Source: Papio anubis (taxonomy: Eukaryota > Chordata > Mammalia > Primates > Cercopithecidae). Taken from it: 64,000 nt of DNA. The translations under genes and the position numbers were made by a program. Under the pieces are notes generated by a model. That model was not told where the DNA came from, made no database searches, and saw nothing but the letters and a program-made list of their open reading frames with translations. Positions 1 to 10,465 of the stretch are shown piece after piece (position 1 is the first letter of the stretch; every line of letters begins with the position of its first letter). The stretch spans positions 76,360,155 through 76,424,154 of the forward strand of contig NC_044985.1 of the NCBI RefSeq assembly GCF_008728515.1, read 5' to 3'.

Positions 1-73
1 GAATAATGAAAATTGTATGCATATATGTATGTTTAAATTACATTTCACTATATTTATGATGTAATCAAGAAAG

Positions 74-372
74 TTTTTGTTTTGTTTTGTTTTTGAGATA
101 GGATCCCACTCTGTCACCCAGTCTGGCACCATTTCAACTCACTGCAACCTTTGCCTACCAGGTTCAGGCGATCCTCCTGCTTCAGCCTCCAGAGTAATTG
201 GCAGTACAGGCAAACATCACCACACCTGGCTAATTTTTTTTGTAATTTTTTTTGTAGCGACAGGGTCTCACTATGTTGCCCAGGCTGGTCTCGAACTCCT
301 GAGCTCAGGCAATCCACTCGCCTTGGCCTCCCAATGTGCTGGGATTACAGGCATGAGCCACCATCCCTGGCC
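74..372 (-). mobile_element. Alu SINE, old (AluJ-like), antisense
   Basis: The plus strand starts with a T-rich tract (the Alu tail), runs through antisense Alu text (CTCACTGCAACC, CAGGCTGGTCTCGAACTCCTG, GTGCTGGGATTACAGGC) and ends at GGCC, so this is a full-length Alu on the minus strand. Divergence is high and diagnostic positions look J-like. AAGAAA occurs on both flanks and may be a decayed target-site duplication. Short open frames across it on both strands are by-products of the Alu sequence. Confidence 0.95.
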
Positions 373-1244
373 AAGAAAATTAAAATAAAACAAATTCCTT
401 GATCTTTCCAGGCATTCAAAAAGAGATAAAAATGCTAATTAATGTTAGAGTTTGATAAATAGGTTGATTGTTGTTAATTTCTATAGTAATCATCTAAAGA
501 ATATCAAAACTGTATGGTACAAACTGCCAATAAAGTATGAAATTGAAAAATCAGATTCACAATTTAAATAAAGAAAAACAAAGAGAAAAAAACATCGAGC
601 AGGAAGGAAAAATGTACTGAATAAAAGTATGCATAGAAAAGTCCTAATTATAGGTGAAAGGACTAATAAATACAGGTGCATTAAAACCATGGAATTCTGT
701 TTATCAAAAGACATGCCTGTGGTTAAGTAAGTTGACTAAATCACTTTAGGCAAGAGAGAAGAGGAGAAATGCTTGGGGCAGAGGGACCTAAAATGTAGAT
801 GTTCTGGTTTGGGCACTTTCTTGATGGATTTAAAGAAATATCAAAAGGCTGGCTGAGGCAGATTTAAGGAGAGTGCTACGAGTAATAAAAAATGAGATCA
901 GAAATTAACAGAGAGCTAGACCAAGAAAGCCAATTTTTTGTTTTTTGTAAGGATTTTGCCTTTCATTCTGAAATATGAAAACTGAGATTTCACCATTGAT
1001 TTTAGCACCCTGTAGGCCATTGAAACGTAACAGATGTTACAGCACAATGTTGGTGGTGGTGGTGTGTAGGTGGGTGGGTGAGGAGAAGGAGTAGTAAGAA
1101 TATTACAAAAACCTGACTGGAGATTTAGAAAGGAATAAAGTAAACTGAAGACAGTGAGTACTGATGACTCTTCTAAGAGCTTTTGATATAAAAGAAGTGG
1201 AGAATTAGGGTCCTGGCTCCGATGTAATTGCTTTTTCCTTTTAC
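373..1244. other. No gene seen; AT-rich unique sequence
   Basis: I recognise no repeat or gene here. A short GGT/GGTG-rich run lies near 1050-1080 and A-rich stretches lie near 560-590. Short open frames show no family signature. Confidence 0.5.
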
Positions 1245-1821
1245 TGAGAGAAATTGATATGAGTTAAGAAGGAATTACTAAGGCAGATAGCAAGGGTAAG
1301 GGAGTCCTCCGTAAGGCTTTTCTTTTTAATGAAAAGCAGCCCCAAATCATTTTCTAACAAAGAGCACCCTGCAAACTGGGAGCTTGCATGAGCAAATGCC
1401 AGCAGGAACTCAGGACTAGACATTTTCAAGATGGCGGCTCCATCTTCCCTTCTCTGCCAGCCTTGTGTGCTGTAAGCAGCAGACAAAATGGGCTCTATCA
1501 ACTGGAAAGTCTATTTGCATAAGATTAGGTTGGGGCCACGAGTCTTCCCTGTCCACTATGTAAATGTCACACATTATCGAACCAATCTATGAGCCCTATG
1601 CAAATCAGACACCGCCTTCTCAAACTGGACTATAAAATTTGGGGCATTTGCGGCCAGATGGCCCTTTCAAATCAGACTGCTTGCTCTATAGAGGAAGCTG
1701 TTTCTCTTTCTCTTGTTTTCTACCTATTAAACCTCTGCACCTAAACTCCTCGTGTATGTGCTTGTCTTAAATTTTCCTGGGGTGTGACAATGAACCCAGG
1801 GTGTATATCCCAGACAACACA
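1245..1821 (+). mobile_element. Solo LTR, ERV1-type (approximate ends)
   Basis: The segment begins TGAGAG and has a classic retroviral LTR layout on the plus strand. There is a TATA-like TATAAAA at 1631-1637, about 90 bases downstream an ATTAAA polyadenylation-type signal at 1726-1731, then a U5-like stretch ending in the gammaretroviral style (GACAATGAACCC, then CCCAGACAACACA). No gag, pol or env remnant follows, so it is a solo LTR. I cannot name the subfamily, and no clean 4-bp target duplication was found. Confidence 0.7.
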
Positions 1822-1919
1822 GTCACTTCAAAATAACAGATTAATCTGCATGTTTATGTTTTTCTTTGTCAACATGCAGCTGCAAGGGTAAGTACACTGA
1901 GAAAGGAGCAGACTTAATA

Positions 1920-1932
1920 AGGATTGTTCTTT
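1920..1932. repeat. Left target-site duplication of the TMEM9B retrocopy
   Basis: AGGATTGTTCTTT here is identical to 3671-3683. It abuts the poly(T) end of the minus-strand retrocopy, as expected for L1-mediated insertion. The last three T bases merge with the tail, so its inner edge is arbitrary by a few bases. Confidence 0.93.
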
Positions 1933-3670
1933 TTTTTTTTTTTTTTTGATGTTTCAAAAATTATTTGTATTGTTACATTCCAAAGAGGACACAGGAAGAA
2001 AAAAGCCAGTTGTCCAATAATGGTTATACCTTTCAGAAGAGGCAGCCACAACCCCAGCTCTAGTTCAAAGCTGCAAACAAAGAGTTGCCTCTCAGCACGA
2101 CCGGAAATGCTGACAAATGTGTATATATTATCAATCCAGGAAGGCTCGGGTTTAAAATAAAATTTCTTTATTGCAAGTGTCCAAGTCCTTGGGATTTGTC
2201 CTTAAAGGTACTAGAAGATGATGAGTAAGAGCACACACTAGACCAAGACTATGTCTAGTCTTTAAAGTAAACTAGCAAATGGCCAGTTTGTTCTATGATG
2301 CATTGCATCAGACATCACAGTACATGAAGAAAATCTGCTTTTTGTGAAAAGCCACCAGGCATTTCAGATCCAGTTTACTATGAAGTGCAGACACAGCAGA
2401 TACCCAGATAAGACAGTCAGTGCAAAAGCCAAATGGGTAAGTCAACTCTTTGATGAGGCTGGCTACACTGCAAAATATAAATGGAACTCAAAAATAGAAG
2501 GTAAGGTCTATTTACAAAAGTTTGTTTAGTAAAGTGACTTGAAAAAAGTTTTAACCACTTCCCAGGGATCCCTCCCCTCTGCCACCAAAAAAACAAACAA
2601 ACAAAAACAACAACAAAAACCCTGAAAATTATCTTGAAAATCAAGTTAAAACTATGTGGTGAAAAAGAGAATGCTTGTTCCAGGTAAAGGACTTCAAGAT
2701 AATTTACAGGCAGATTTATTTTTATTAGTAAAAGTAACAAATTGGAAAAGATGTACTGGCTGACTTTGAGCTGTGTGCTTTTAAAAATGTCTCTATTATT
2801 ACATTAACAAGAAAAAGAAAATCAAGCATGTTTTTGCTTCCAGTTTTGAATCTTTCAGCAACAGTTGGTGAAATCAACAGGGTATTAAAACGAAACCCAG
2901 CAAAACCCAGTCAATTATTTCCAGTTGTCTGCCTGTTTCTTTCTAGTCACCTTGAATTCAACCCCAATTAGCTGAGGACAGACTTCCGCTGCTCTTGGAC
3001 TTGAAGCTTCCAGCGCTGCTGGGCGTATTCTACCTTGCTCAAAACGTTGGCTCGACTGCGGGAGCGGGCTAGCACATGGTGTTCATTTGCAAAAGGCTGG
3101 TGATCCCCAATATCATCATCACTCTGTATCAACTGTGAGTGTCCAAAGAGGCGCCTCTTCGGTGTGGGCTCAACCAGAGTAAGATATACCATGTACAGAA
3201 GTAGAAGGCCCAAAATGGAGAGAGAAATTATAATGGTAACCTTGATTGTGACAGAGCTTCTCTCTTTGTATTTGCATTCACAGAGTAGACAGTATGCTTC
3301 TACATCAGGCCCCTGCACAGGCATAGGCTCCACAGGCATAGGCTCCACAACATGAAGGCAATCACACTCTTTCTGAGATATGTTCTTATTATAAATATGT
3401 CCAGAATTTTCTTTATAGGGAGGGCAGATACATTTACATCTGACATCCTCGAAATTCTTGGCGGCGTCTGACAGCTGCGCCAGCAGCAGCATGCACAGCG
3501 CCAGGCACTACAGGCTGAGCAAAGAGCCAAGTCGAGGAAGGCCTCCCCACAGGGTCGCCATCGCTGGGGGCCCGGCGGTCCCACTGCCCGGAGCCCCAGC
3601 GACCGGCTCCCAGCTCGGGCTCAGGCTCAGGCTCCGGACCCGGCTGGGGATCCTCCGCCCGCGCTTCCGT
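1933..3670 (-). pseudogene. TMEM9B: Processed retrocopy of TMEM9B (full length, near-intact)
   Basis: TMEM9B is a small single-pass lysosomal/endosomal glycoprotein linked to inflammatory signalling. Read on the minus strand, this copy has no introns: about 109 nt of GC-rich 5' UTR (3670-3562), ATG at 3561-3559, a frame without frameshifts to TAA at 2970-2968, about 1 kb of 3' UTR and a tail seen as a T tract at 1930-1947. The signature is clear: the cysteine-rich luminal part RCKCICPPYKENSGHIYNK, CLHVVEPMPV, EAYCLLCECKY, a membrane segment near codons 106-130, and the tail AQQRWKLQVQEQRKSV. Lesions: TAG at codon 18 (3510-3508) inside the signal peptide, a 15-bp in-frame duplication at 3316-3345, and loss of about six codons before the final Leu-Ser. 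Total length is 197 codons against a remembered 198 for the parent. The remaining frame opens again at Met24 (3492). I call it a pseudogene; expression is untested. Confidence 0.96.
3316..3345 (-). repeat. 15-bp in-frame tandem duplication inside the TMEM9B retrocopy
   Basis: CACAGGCATAGGCTC at 3316-3330 is repeated exactly at 3331-3345. On the minus strand it doubles the five residues Glu-Pro-Met-Pro-Val after His-Val-Val. The parent family has one copy here, so the duplication arose after retroposition or is a polymorphism of the source transcript. Confidence 0.9.
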
Positions 3671-3683
3671 AGGATTGTTCTTT
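3671..3683. repeat. Right target-site duplication of the TMEM9B retrocopy
   Basis: AGGATTGTTCTTT matches 1920-1932 in all 13 bases. It abuts the 5' end of the retrocopied mRNA. The inferred empty site nicks as TTCTTT/AG on the plus strand, a plausible variant of the L1 endonuclease preference TTTT/AA. Confidence 0.93.
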
Positions 3684-3839
3684 AGCTAAATATTTAAAAC
3701 GAAGGTGCAAGTATTTTAGGGTATACATAAATGAAGTGAGGACATAAGGCTTTAAGAGACACTGAAAAAGTGGAACAGTTCAATGAATTATGGGTCCTTG
3801 TGGGGTCATAGTTTTCTTGGTGTGGAGTTAATGCATGTT

Positions 3840-4280
3840 ATCGTTGCAGAACTTTCTCCTTAGTTCAGCTAAAACCAGGTTCTTGTCACGCAACCAGGAA
3901 AGATTAAACTCGCAGACACATAGAAAGGTGAGTAGCAGAATTTACTGGGCAAAAAGGAAAAACGAAAAAAAAAACAATGCTCAGCAAAGTGAGATGGAGT
4001 CCTGCTAGCCAGCCCTCCACCTCGCAGATTGATTCCCAGGTCACTACAGGAGCTGAAGAGAGCAGGCTCCTCCCCTGCATAAGGCGGGAATTCCCCATGG
4101 CTCCACACTTTTTCCCCCCGTGCACACGTTGGGCTCCAGTGCACTGTGGGCATGCCCAGAAAAGCCCTGGACAGGTTCCCTCATCTGACCAAAAGTACCC
4201 GGTGTAAACACTTGTGGGGCAGGTGGGAGACTCTCTGGGGACCCCTTTTTATCTGCCTAGCCATTTGACTGTCTCATTAT
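3840..4280 (-). mobile_element. Solo LTR, ERV1-type, antisense (approximate ends)
   Basis: Read on the minus strand this has LTR order: GGTCCCCAGAGAGTC, a TATA-like AGATAAAAAGG (complement of about 4245-4254), a GC-richer promoter-proximal stretch, then an AGTAAA-type signal near 3940 and a U5-like end reading GACAAGAACCTGGTTTTAGC near 3885-3867. It resembles gammaretroviral (ERV1) LTRs I have seen, but I cannot name the subfamily. No proviral interior adjoins it. Confidence 0.65.
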
Positions 4281-4670
4281 CAGCTGAAAAGATAAAAAGG
4301 GACAGTTGGAGATACTTGAAATTGAGATTTTACTGGTGGCACAGTTATTGGTAATGAAAAAAATATCTTTTATGACGACAGGAAATACACATATATGTGT
4401 GAAGACAAGATCATTGCAAGAGAGGTATTATTATCCTGCATCCTTGAATATTAAAATCATAATGAGGTCATCTATGAGGATACTGAAGTCACTGAAACTG
4501 ATGACACAGTGCTGAGTTCGTAACAGTGAGTCAGGGGCAAAAATCTTCGAGGAAAAGAAGGGAGTGGCCTGAGACTGCAAATATTGTTGCAAATATGTGG
4601 AATAAGGAGAATGAATTATAACGTTGGTTGTTTACCAATAATAGGATATTACTATTTTGGAAAAGCCTTG
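4281..4670. other. No gene seen
   Basis: Unique AT-rich sequence between the LTR and the AluY. It is interrupted by stops and shows no recognised repeat. Confidence 0.5.
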
Positions 4671-4685
4671 AGAAAATAGAAAATC
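4671..4685. repeat. Left target-site duplication of AluY
   Basis: AGAAAATAGAAAATC is repeated exactly at 4998-5012, directly after the Alu poly(A) tail. Confidence 0.93.
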
Positions 4686-4997
4686 GGCCGGGCGCGGTGG
4701 CTCAAGCCTGTAATCCCAGCACTTTGGGAGGCCGAGGCGGGTGGATCACGAGGTCAGAAGATCGAGACCATCCTGGCTAACACCGTGAAACCCCGTCTCT
4801 ACTAAAAATACAAAAAAAAAACTAGCCGGGCACGGTGGCGGGCACCTGTAGTCCCAGCTACTCGGGAGGCTGAGGCAGGAGAATGGCGTAAACCCGGGAG
4901 GCGGAGCTTGCAGTGAGCCGAGATCGCGCCACTGCACTCCAGCCCAGGTGACACAGCGAGACTCCGTCTCAAAAAAAAAAAAAAAAAAAAAAAAAAA
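4686..4997 (+). mobile_element. AluY, Old World monkey type (AluYR-like)
   Basis: Full-length Alu starting GGCCGGGCGCGGTGG and ending in a long A tail. It shows little divergence and keeps many CpGs, so it is young. CTCAAGCCTGTAATCC near the start and GGCGTAAACCCGGG in the right arm are, from memory, cercopithecoid AluYR diagnostic states. It is flanked by a perfect 15-bp duplication. Confidence 0.96.
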
Positions 4998-5012
4998 AGA
5001 AAATAGAAAATC
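4998..5012. repeat. Right target-site duplication of AluY
   Basis: Exact match of 4671-4685. The first A also continues the Alu tail, so the boundary with the tail is arbitrary by one or two bases. Confidence 0.93.
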
Positions 5013-6097
5013 AGATATAAATTTTGACAAGAAAGTTTTTGATTAGGCAGTAAGACACCAATATTTAATTATTAGTCAGTGGACATTCATATAACTATAA
5101 AGTATGACAAGCATTTAGTAAACTTTGCTTTTCCCTATCAGGGGCATACAACAAATTGCCATTTATGAAGATGACAACTAGATTCATAACTAGATAGCAA
5201 AGAGCTATTTCATTATATAAATAAGAATGGAAAGAACCAAAGTAGAGCTGAGGCCATAAAAGGGAAGTAGGAAAGCACTAGAAAAAAAATCTTAATTATA
5301 CATATTTTTCCATGTGGTTGTTTGGTTAAAGCTGTTATTCGTTAGTGCCTCAATATGGGGAAATAAATTAGTGATTTCTAAAGGACTTCAGCCTTGTATT
5401 AAGTGATAACTTTACTAAATACTCATCTTTATTATTTTTAACCTAATAAATGCACCTGTTGTATAACAGCTTCTCCTTATTATTGCGTATACACTCTTGC
5501 TTTTATCATATTCAACAGTATCCAATTCTCTTTCAGAAGTACAACTTGACGGGTAAAATTAAAAAGCTGGGAATGGCTGCTATTTACTATGTCTATCATA
5601 TGCAAATTAAACCATAAGGAGTAGTAAAACAAATGGCAGTTTTACGTTGAATAAATCTTGAAGCTAAAGAAAGCTGGGAATAAGAACCATGGAATTTGCT
5701 TAGGTGGTTAAAGTGATTAAGGTTAACGCCCTCTGTATGCATTACAAACTCTGTCTAGTGATCTGTGTTTGAGTACAGAGTAATCTAATGAATCAATCAG
5801 ATCCTACATTTCAGCTCAGCTGGTGGAGGGAGAACAATAAAACTTGTGGGACAAAATTGTTCTATTGATCTCGACTTAATCTAATCTCCCCTGCAGTATC
5901 TCCTGATCACTGGGTGTCTACCCCTGCAGGACTGTTGCCCTAAAGTAATGACAGCTGGGGTTGTTATTAGGTCAACAATGCTTGCTAGCTCTCTCATTAA
6001 GTGCTGTCATCCATTATCAGAATACAACCATCAAAAACATGACAGCAAGCACTTCTCATGAGTTTGAACCATTCTATAAGAAAACACATAGCTGAAT

Positions 6098-6103
<6 letters not shown>
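5013..6103. promoter_or_regulatory. Repeat-free island with clustered factor-binding motifs (candidate enhancer)
   Basis: No interspersed repeat is recognisable and no frame is open. Motifs visible in about 450 bases include a POU octamer ATGCAAAT (5600-5607), a facing pair of SOX-like sites AGAACAAT (5831-5838) and ATTGTTCT (5856-5863), and TALE-type TGACAG at 5949-5954 (beside an E-box CAGCTG) and 6040-6045, with its complement CTGTCA at 6004-6009. Such clusters are common in vertebrate non-coding enhancers, but short motifs also arise by chance. Regulatory function is an inference. Confidence 0.3.

Positions 6104-6130
<27 letters not shown>
6104..6130. repeat. (CA)n microsatellite
   Basis: About 13 uninterrupted CA units preceded by CGCG, followed by an interrupted CA-rich tail to about 6150. 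Confidence 0.95.
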
Positions 6131-6150
6131 ACAAACACACATACGCACAT

Positions 6151-7891
6151 TTCCTAGTCTAGGTTTATTGATAGGAAAAGAGATTTGGTGCCAAGCCATG
6201 TAAGAAAAAATATCTAATTCCCCGTTTCCCATCGATCAAATTAGAATTGCAGGAGTCAGAAGTTGAAAACGTAGGTGCCTTCTTACTTTCTGTTTTTTAA
6301 AAATCACTTTATTCAAGACATTGATTATCATTTTTAAAAGGAAATAGGAGCTCATTTCAGTGACAGCATGACCTTCAATACTGCCAGACTCCTGCTGCCT
6401 CTAAAATGGCTTTTATGTTTCAAGGGGATTTTTTTTTTCTTTCTTCAACTAAGATTTAAAACTACAGTTGTGAGGTCAGGTGTCTTGTAGAAAGAGATTC
6501 AGGGAAGACAGATTCAAAGAGAAATACTGTAACACTTCTGGTTAATAATTTTGAGGAGAAAAACTAAACAAATTATTGGCATGCTTATTCAGTGTGTAAA
6601 TATAATTTCTGCATTATTTTTAATAAAGGGAATGACTAAATCAGTGGAGAGTGAAGTTATTATTTAATTATAAAGTATAATCAATATGTGTAAATGTTAA
6701 AGTTGTGGTGTATTCCCCTTTGAGGGTTACCTATCTTTTTAACGAGGCTTGGAAAAATCCACTATGTTGATTGGAAGTCTTCAATGTAATATAAAAACCT
6801 TAAAAATGGTATTATTATTCTTAAAATCTTTGAAAATTTAAAAACATTTTAAAACATTGCCTTCTTCATTTGTGTCTAGTTACAAAAAGTGTAATAAATA
6901 TGTTGAAAGGGGGCTAATGACACCAAGGCATTTAACATTCTCATTTTCAGACTTTTATGAACTATAATTAGAGAATTACTGCTAATTGGTATGCTAGGAT
7001 AACGGAACTATTAGTGTGTAAGAGAGTTAGCAATATGTTGAATGTATGGCATTCATCCAGAGATCAGTGGCGCCGATGTTTTCTTTGCTCTTTTTTGTTA
7101 ACATTGAATAAAGAATCACTCTTGCTCTTCATTAGCTCCAAAAGTGATTTTGCTTACAATTTTCACTAGTTTATGTTTTACACTATTCATGTTTGTTTCT
7201 TTGATCCATTGCTCTTTTCCACAGTTGAAGGGAGTTAAACAAATTATTCACTGAGAACTAAAACCTAAAGCCAACCTTGCAAACTAAACTGTGAGGACTT
7301 TTTGTATTTTGAAAGTTCTTTCTCTCTTCTTAATTTGTGGAACTATTTTTGAATACGTTTTTATAACAAAATCATGCTTAAAATCACGAATGCTTTCTAG
7401 GGTTATGACCATCATGTTAATACTGGCATTATCTCAAATGTAAAGGCAGCCTGAATTATGCGAAAAGACAGGATGAAGATAACCAGGTGTATTCAAATAT
7501 AGCAGTAGACATAAGATGGAGAAAGACCTGTACCAGTGATATTAAACTGCGAAAAAGGAGATTAAAATCTCAAGTGGTCTCTTCTATATTCTTCTTAATA
7601 TATAATGTTATTTAGACCATTTAGAATGAGTTAATATAAATGAATACATTCCTGTTGGCTCTGATTTACAGTTGCAGGGCTAGAAAACTGCCTTAAAATC
7701 AAGAAACAACTATGAACACATCTATTGTAAGATATTCAAAGATATTGACTTCCTCATGGATAAACCAAATGAAGTAAGTTAGTCCCTAAAGGCAGTAATA
7801 AGAATTACTAGATACTGTCTGTCATCTGAGCTACAATATTCAACATTACAATTTCTCTAGAAAAATTTGCTTCATTTAATCTTGGTTTCCC

Positions 7892-7893
<2 letters not shown>
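6151..7893. other. No gene seen; AT-rich unique sequence
   Basis: No interspersed repeat recognised and no frame of interest. An A/T-rich stretch lies at 6580-6900. Confidence 0.5.

Positions 7894-7939
<46 letters not shown>
7894..7939. repeat. (AC)n microsatellite, 23 units
   Basis: Uninterrupted AC repeat of 46 bases. Its length suggests it is polymorphic. Confidence 0.97.
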
Positions 7940-7941
<2 letters not shown>

Positions 7942-8432
7942 TTCAGAATGAATAGAGTAGGATTCTGAGATATAATTTTGCACATAACTCAATACCCAAG
8001 AGCACTTCTTTATTGCAATGTTAAAGACTCATTTTAGGCCAACATTAACATTGCTGCTTTATGCTCTAAAATGTCAAGCATGTTCTGCTTTAGAGTCATC
8101 TTAATAGACCCGTCTTCCTTGCTAGTTACTCATGGCTTCTAACACGAATAGAAATGCAATGCCTAGAAGCATAATGACATGCCTTAAGAAAATATTACTT
8201 GTACCATCATTCATTAATTCACTCAATGACAGATGCACCCATATATGATGAATTTCACCAAAGGACTTTAAGGCAGCTATAATTTTTTTGAAAACATTAT
8301 TTTCTCCACTAATCCAAATCTGCCATATAGTTATTACATTCAAATGATTCCTTCTTTCTGGACCTGTGTCCATTTGTCTAAATGAGTGATGGTTTTCTCC
8401 CACCCCTGACCATGCATCACCTGTATAGCACT
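7940..8432. other. No gene seen
   Basis: Unique sequence. A 93-codon open frame on the minus strand (8403-8122) shows no recognisable domain. Confidence 0.5.
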
Positions 8433-8476
8433 ATTTTTTTTTTTATTATACTTTAAATTCTAGGGTACATGTGCAC
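8433..8476 (-). mobile_element. L1 3'-end fragment, severely 5'-truncated
   Basis: A T tract followed by TTATTATACTTTAAATTCTA and GGGTACATGTGCAC is the antisense of the last about 40 bases of primate L1P elements. Only this terminal piece is present. Confidence 0.8.
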
Positions 8477-9479
8477 TTTTTTAAAGACAGTTGTTAGGAA
8501 TCCATTTCATTAAATAAAGAGCACCCTAGACTTTATTTATATCTATTTATATTTATTGTATATCCTTACCCTCTCAATTGAGCTCCTTCAAAGAGAAGTG
8601 AGCACTCCTGGTTTCTACTTCCCCAGTACCAATCACTTCATTATGGTATGCCTCGAGTACATCATTTCACAAGAAACTGCTTTTGACAAAGACACAGATG
8701 ACCTCCTTCTGGACAAATCTAATAACTATTTTAAAAACCTTGGTGTAAATATAAGCTATATTGCAGAATGAGTGGCTCTTGTGTCTTAATTTTTTTGTTG
8801 TTGTTTCTTTATCTTGACACCATTTGCTCACCTCTGTTTACTCTTGGTGTAATACTTGTGTTTCTCATTTTGTCTCCAAAGCAGTGGTGCCTTCCATAAA
8901 TCAGTAACTCTTTTCTCTCCACATATACTTCCTTTGCAGTATTTCATCTCTCAGCATTTGAACCATCTTTGCACTAATTGGCCCAACTCTAACTTTCTAA
9001 ACCCGGCTAATTCTGGAGGTACAGATTGTGTATTTAATTTCCAATTATTCTTGTGTCCTATGGGCTCTTCAAATCTGCCCTATTTCATACTGAGGTCCTC
9101 ATCTATCTCTCTGTGCCTCTATCTCAAACTTGTGGGGTTTTTTTTTGTTTTAATTAATTTATATTTCTGTATAGTTGTCATTACCAAATCAAATGGATTT
9201 GAAGCCTGGAAATTATTCTATTGTTACCTTTTCCAATCAATTACTAGGTTCTGACAATTTTACTTTCTAATTTTTTTCAAACATGTCTTACTTTGTCATC
9301 TCATCAATTAACAGCGTGTCTTCTCTTACTTTGTTGTGGCAATATTATCACAAGTGGTCATTTTAATACAGCCATGCCGATCTTGAACATGTTTTCCATT
9401 TTGCCATTAGTTTATTTAAAATTCAGGTACAGCAACATCAATCCCTTCATTTAAAGTTTAAACAAATCTTACTTCCTCC
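8477..9479. other. No gene seen; possibly diverged L2 upstream part
   Basis: Pyrimidine-rich text that may be the weakly preserved upstream portion of the L2 copy that follows, but I cannot align it by eye. A 132-codon open frame (8856-9254) is low-complexity, Leu/Phe/Ser-rich and without motifs. Confidence 0.4.
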
Positions 9480-9955
9480 ACAGAGTCCCCTCAAGCCACT
9501 TAGATTGGCCTGAAAGTCTATAGTTACTTCAATCTCAGCTCTTTTTTCAGTTCCTCTTTCCTCACCTCAATTTGCATTTTACTATTTGTAGTTACTCAAA
9601 CAACCGTGCTATGTTTCTATGCTCTCCCATGCATTTCTATTTTAGAATGTCCTTCTAAACTTTCTTCATGTCACTAACCCCTTCCCATTCTCCAGTTGGC
9701 AGTTTAACTTTTATATCTGTAGAAAAACCTTCCCTGAATCTCAAGTTTAGTTGAGATATCCCTCCTATTTCCCGTAGCTTTATGTGCCTATTGGTAACTT
9801 AGCCTTTGCATGATTTTGAAAATTTTTGTTTCTATGCTTATTTCAGTGAATAGGCAGCAAATACCCGCAAATCACGGTCTGTGTCTCAATTATATTTGCA
9901 GAGTTTTACACAGTGCTTACCTAGTAGGTACTCAGTAAATACTTGTGGAACTTAA
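9480..9955 (+). mobile_element. LINE L2 3' part
   Basis: Ends with CACAGTGCTTACCTAGTAGG and CTCAGTAAATACTTGTGG, a degraded form of the L2 terminus (acagtgcctggcacatagtagg, caataaatatttg). Upstream it contains CCTTCCCTGAATC, matching the L2 3' region. Ancient and heavily diverged. Confidence 0.65.
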
Positions 9956-10284
9956 AATGAAGTTAATATTGGAATACTTCCAATATTCCAAACTCTTTGT
10001 CTTTGGAATATGACTTACAACATGACTTACAACATACAATATTTTCAAATTATAGCATATTATAGATATAAATACATTGACAGAGGAATTCCAATATATG
10101 ATTGAGCTTTATCAGTGCTTCAACCATGTCCTATAGACTACTCTATTATCCTCCTTCAATACTTTTTTGCATTCTTTCATTGTCTGCTTTTTGTTTCAAT
10201 CACACACAGAACAGTCATAAATACTCGATAGTTAATTGTGGATTGTGCTTGCAACTACAACATAGTTCCCGTGTTTATTAAAAA

Positions 10285-10465
10285 CCAATATAGTCTAGTA
10301 ATTAAAAGAGCCTCTCTGGTTAGGTTGCCTGAGTTTGAATCTGGACAATGTCACCAACTAGCTGAAAATTGCTTGACCTTAATCAGCTTTAGTTACTTAT
10401 ATATAAAATGAGCATGATAATATTATCTACCACGTAAGTTGATTGTGTAGAATGAATAGAATATC
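10285..10465 (+). mobile_element. MIR SINE
   Basis: Recognisable MIR order: GTAATTAAAAGAGCCTCTC, GCCTGAGTTTGAATCTGG, ACTAGCTG...GCTTGACC, then TATAAAATGAGCATGATAAT. Ancient tRNA-derived SINE, nearly full length. Confidence 0.85.

Noticed and set aside
77..402. Overlapping open frames of 67-103 codons at the window start
   Set aside because: They are translations of an old antisense Alu with the usual Alu-derived peptides. The same applies to frames at 4746-5030, 15761-15995 and 52897-53097.
3300..3685. Open frames on both strands overlapping the 5' end of the TMEM9B retrocopy
   Set aside because: The GC-rich, stop-poor 5' UTR produces open shadow frames; only the TMEM9B frame on the minus strand has homology.
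1245..4280. Idea that two ERV1 LTRs bracket a single provirus
   Set aside because: The LTRs are of different sequence and opposite orientation, and what lies between them is the TMEM9B retrocopy with its own target duplication, not retroviral genes.
5600..6130. Possible CRISPR-like or regularly spaced repeats near CA runs
   Set aside because: Only simple CA repeats and scattered short motifs exist; no spaced direct repeats. The window is vertebrate nuclear DNA.
8856..9254. 132-codon open frame on the plus strand, the longest aside from the TMEM9B retrocopy
   Set aside because: Low-complexity Leu/Phe/Ser content from pyrimidine-rich DNA, next to a decayed L2. No motif, no start context and no neighbours to support a gene.
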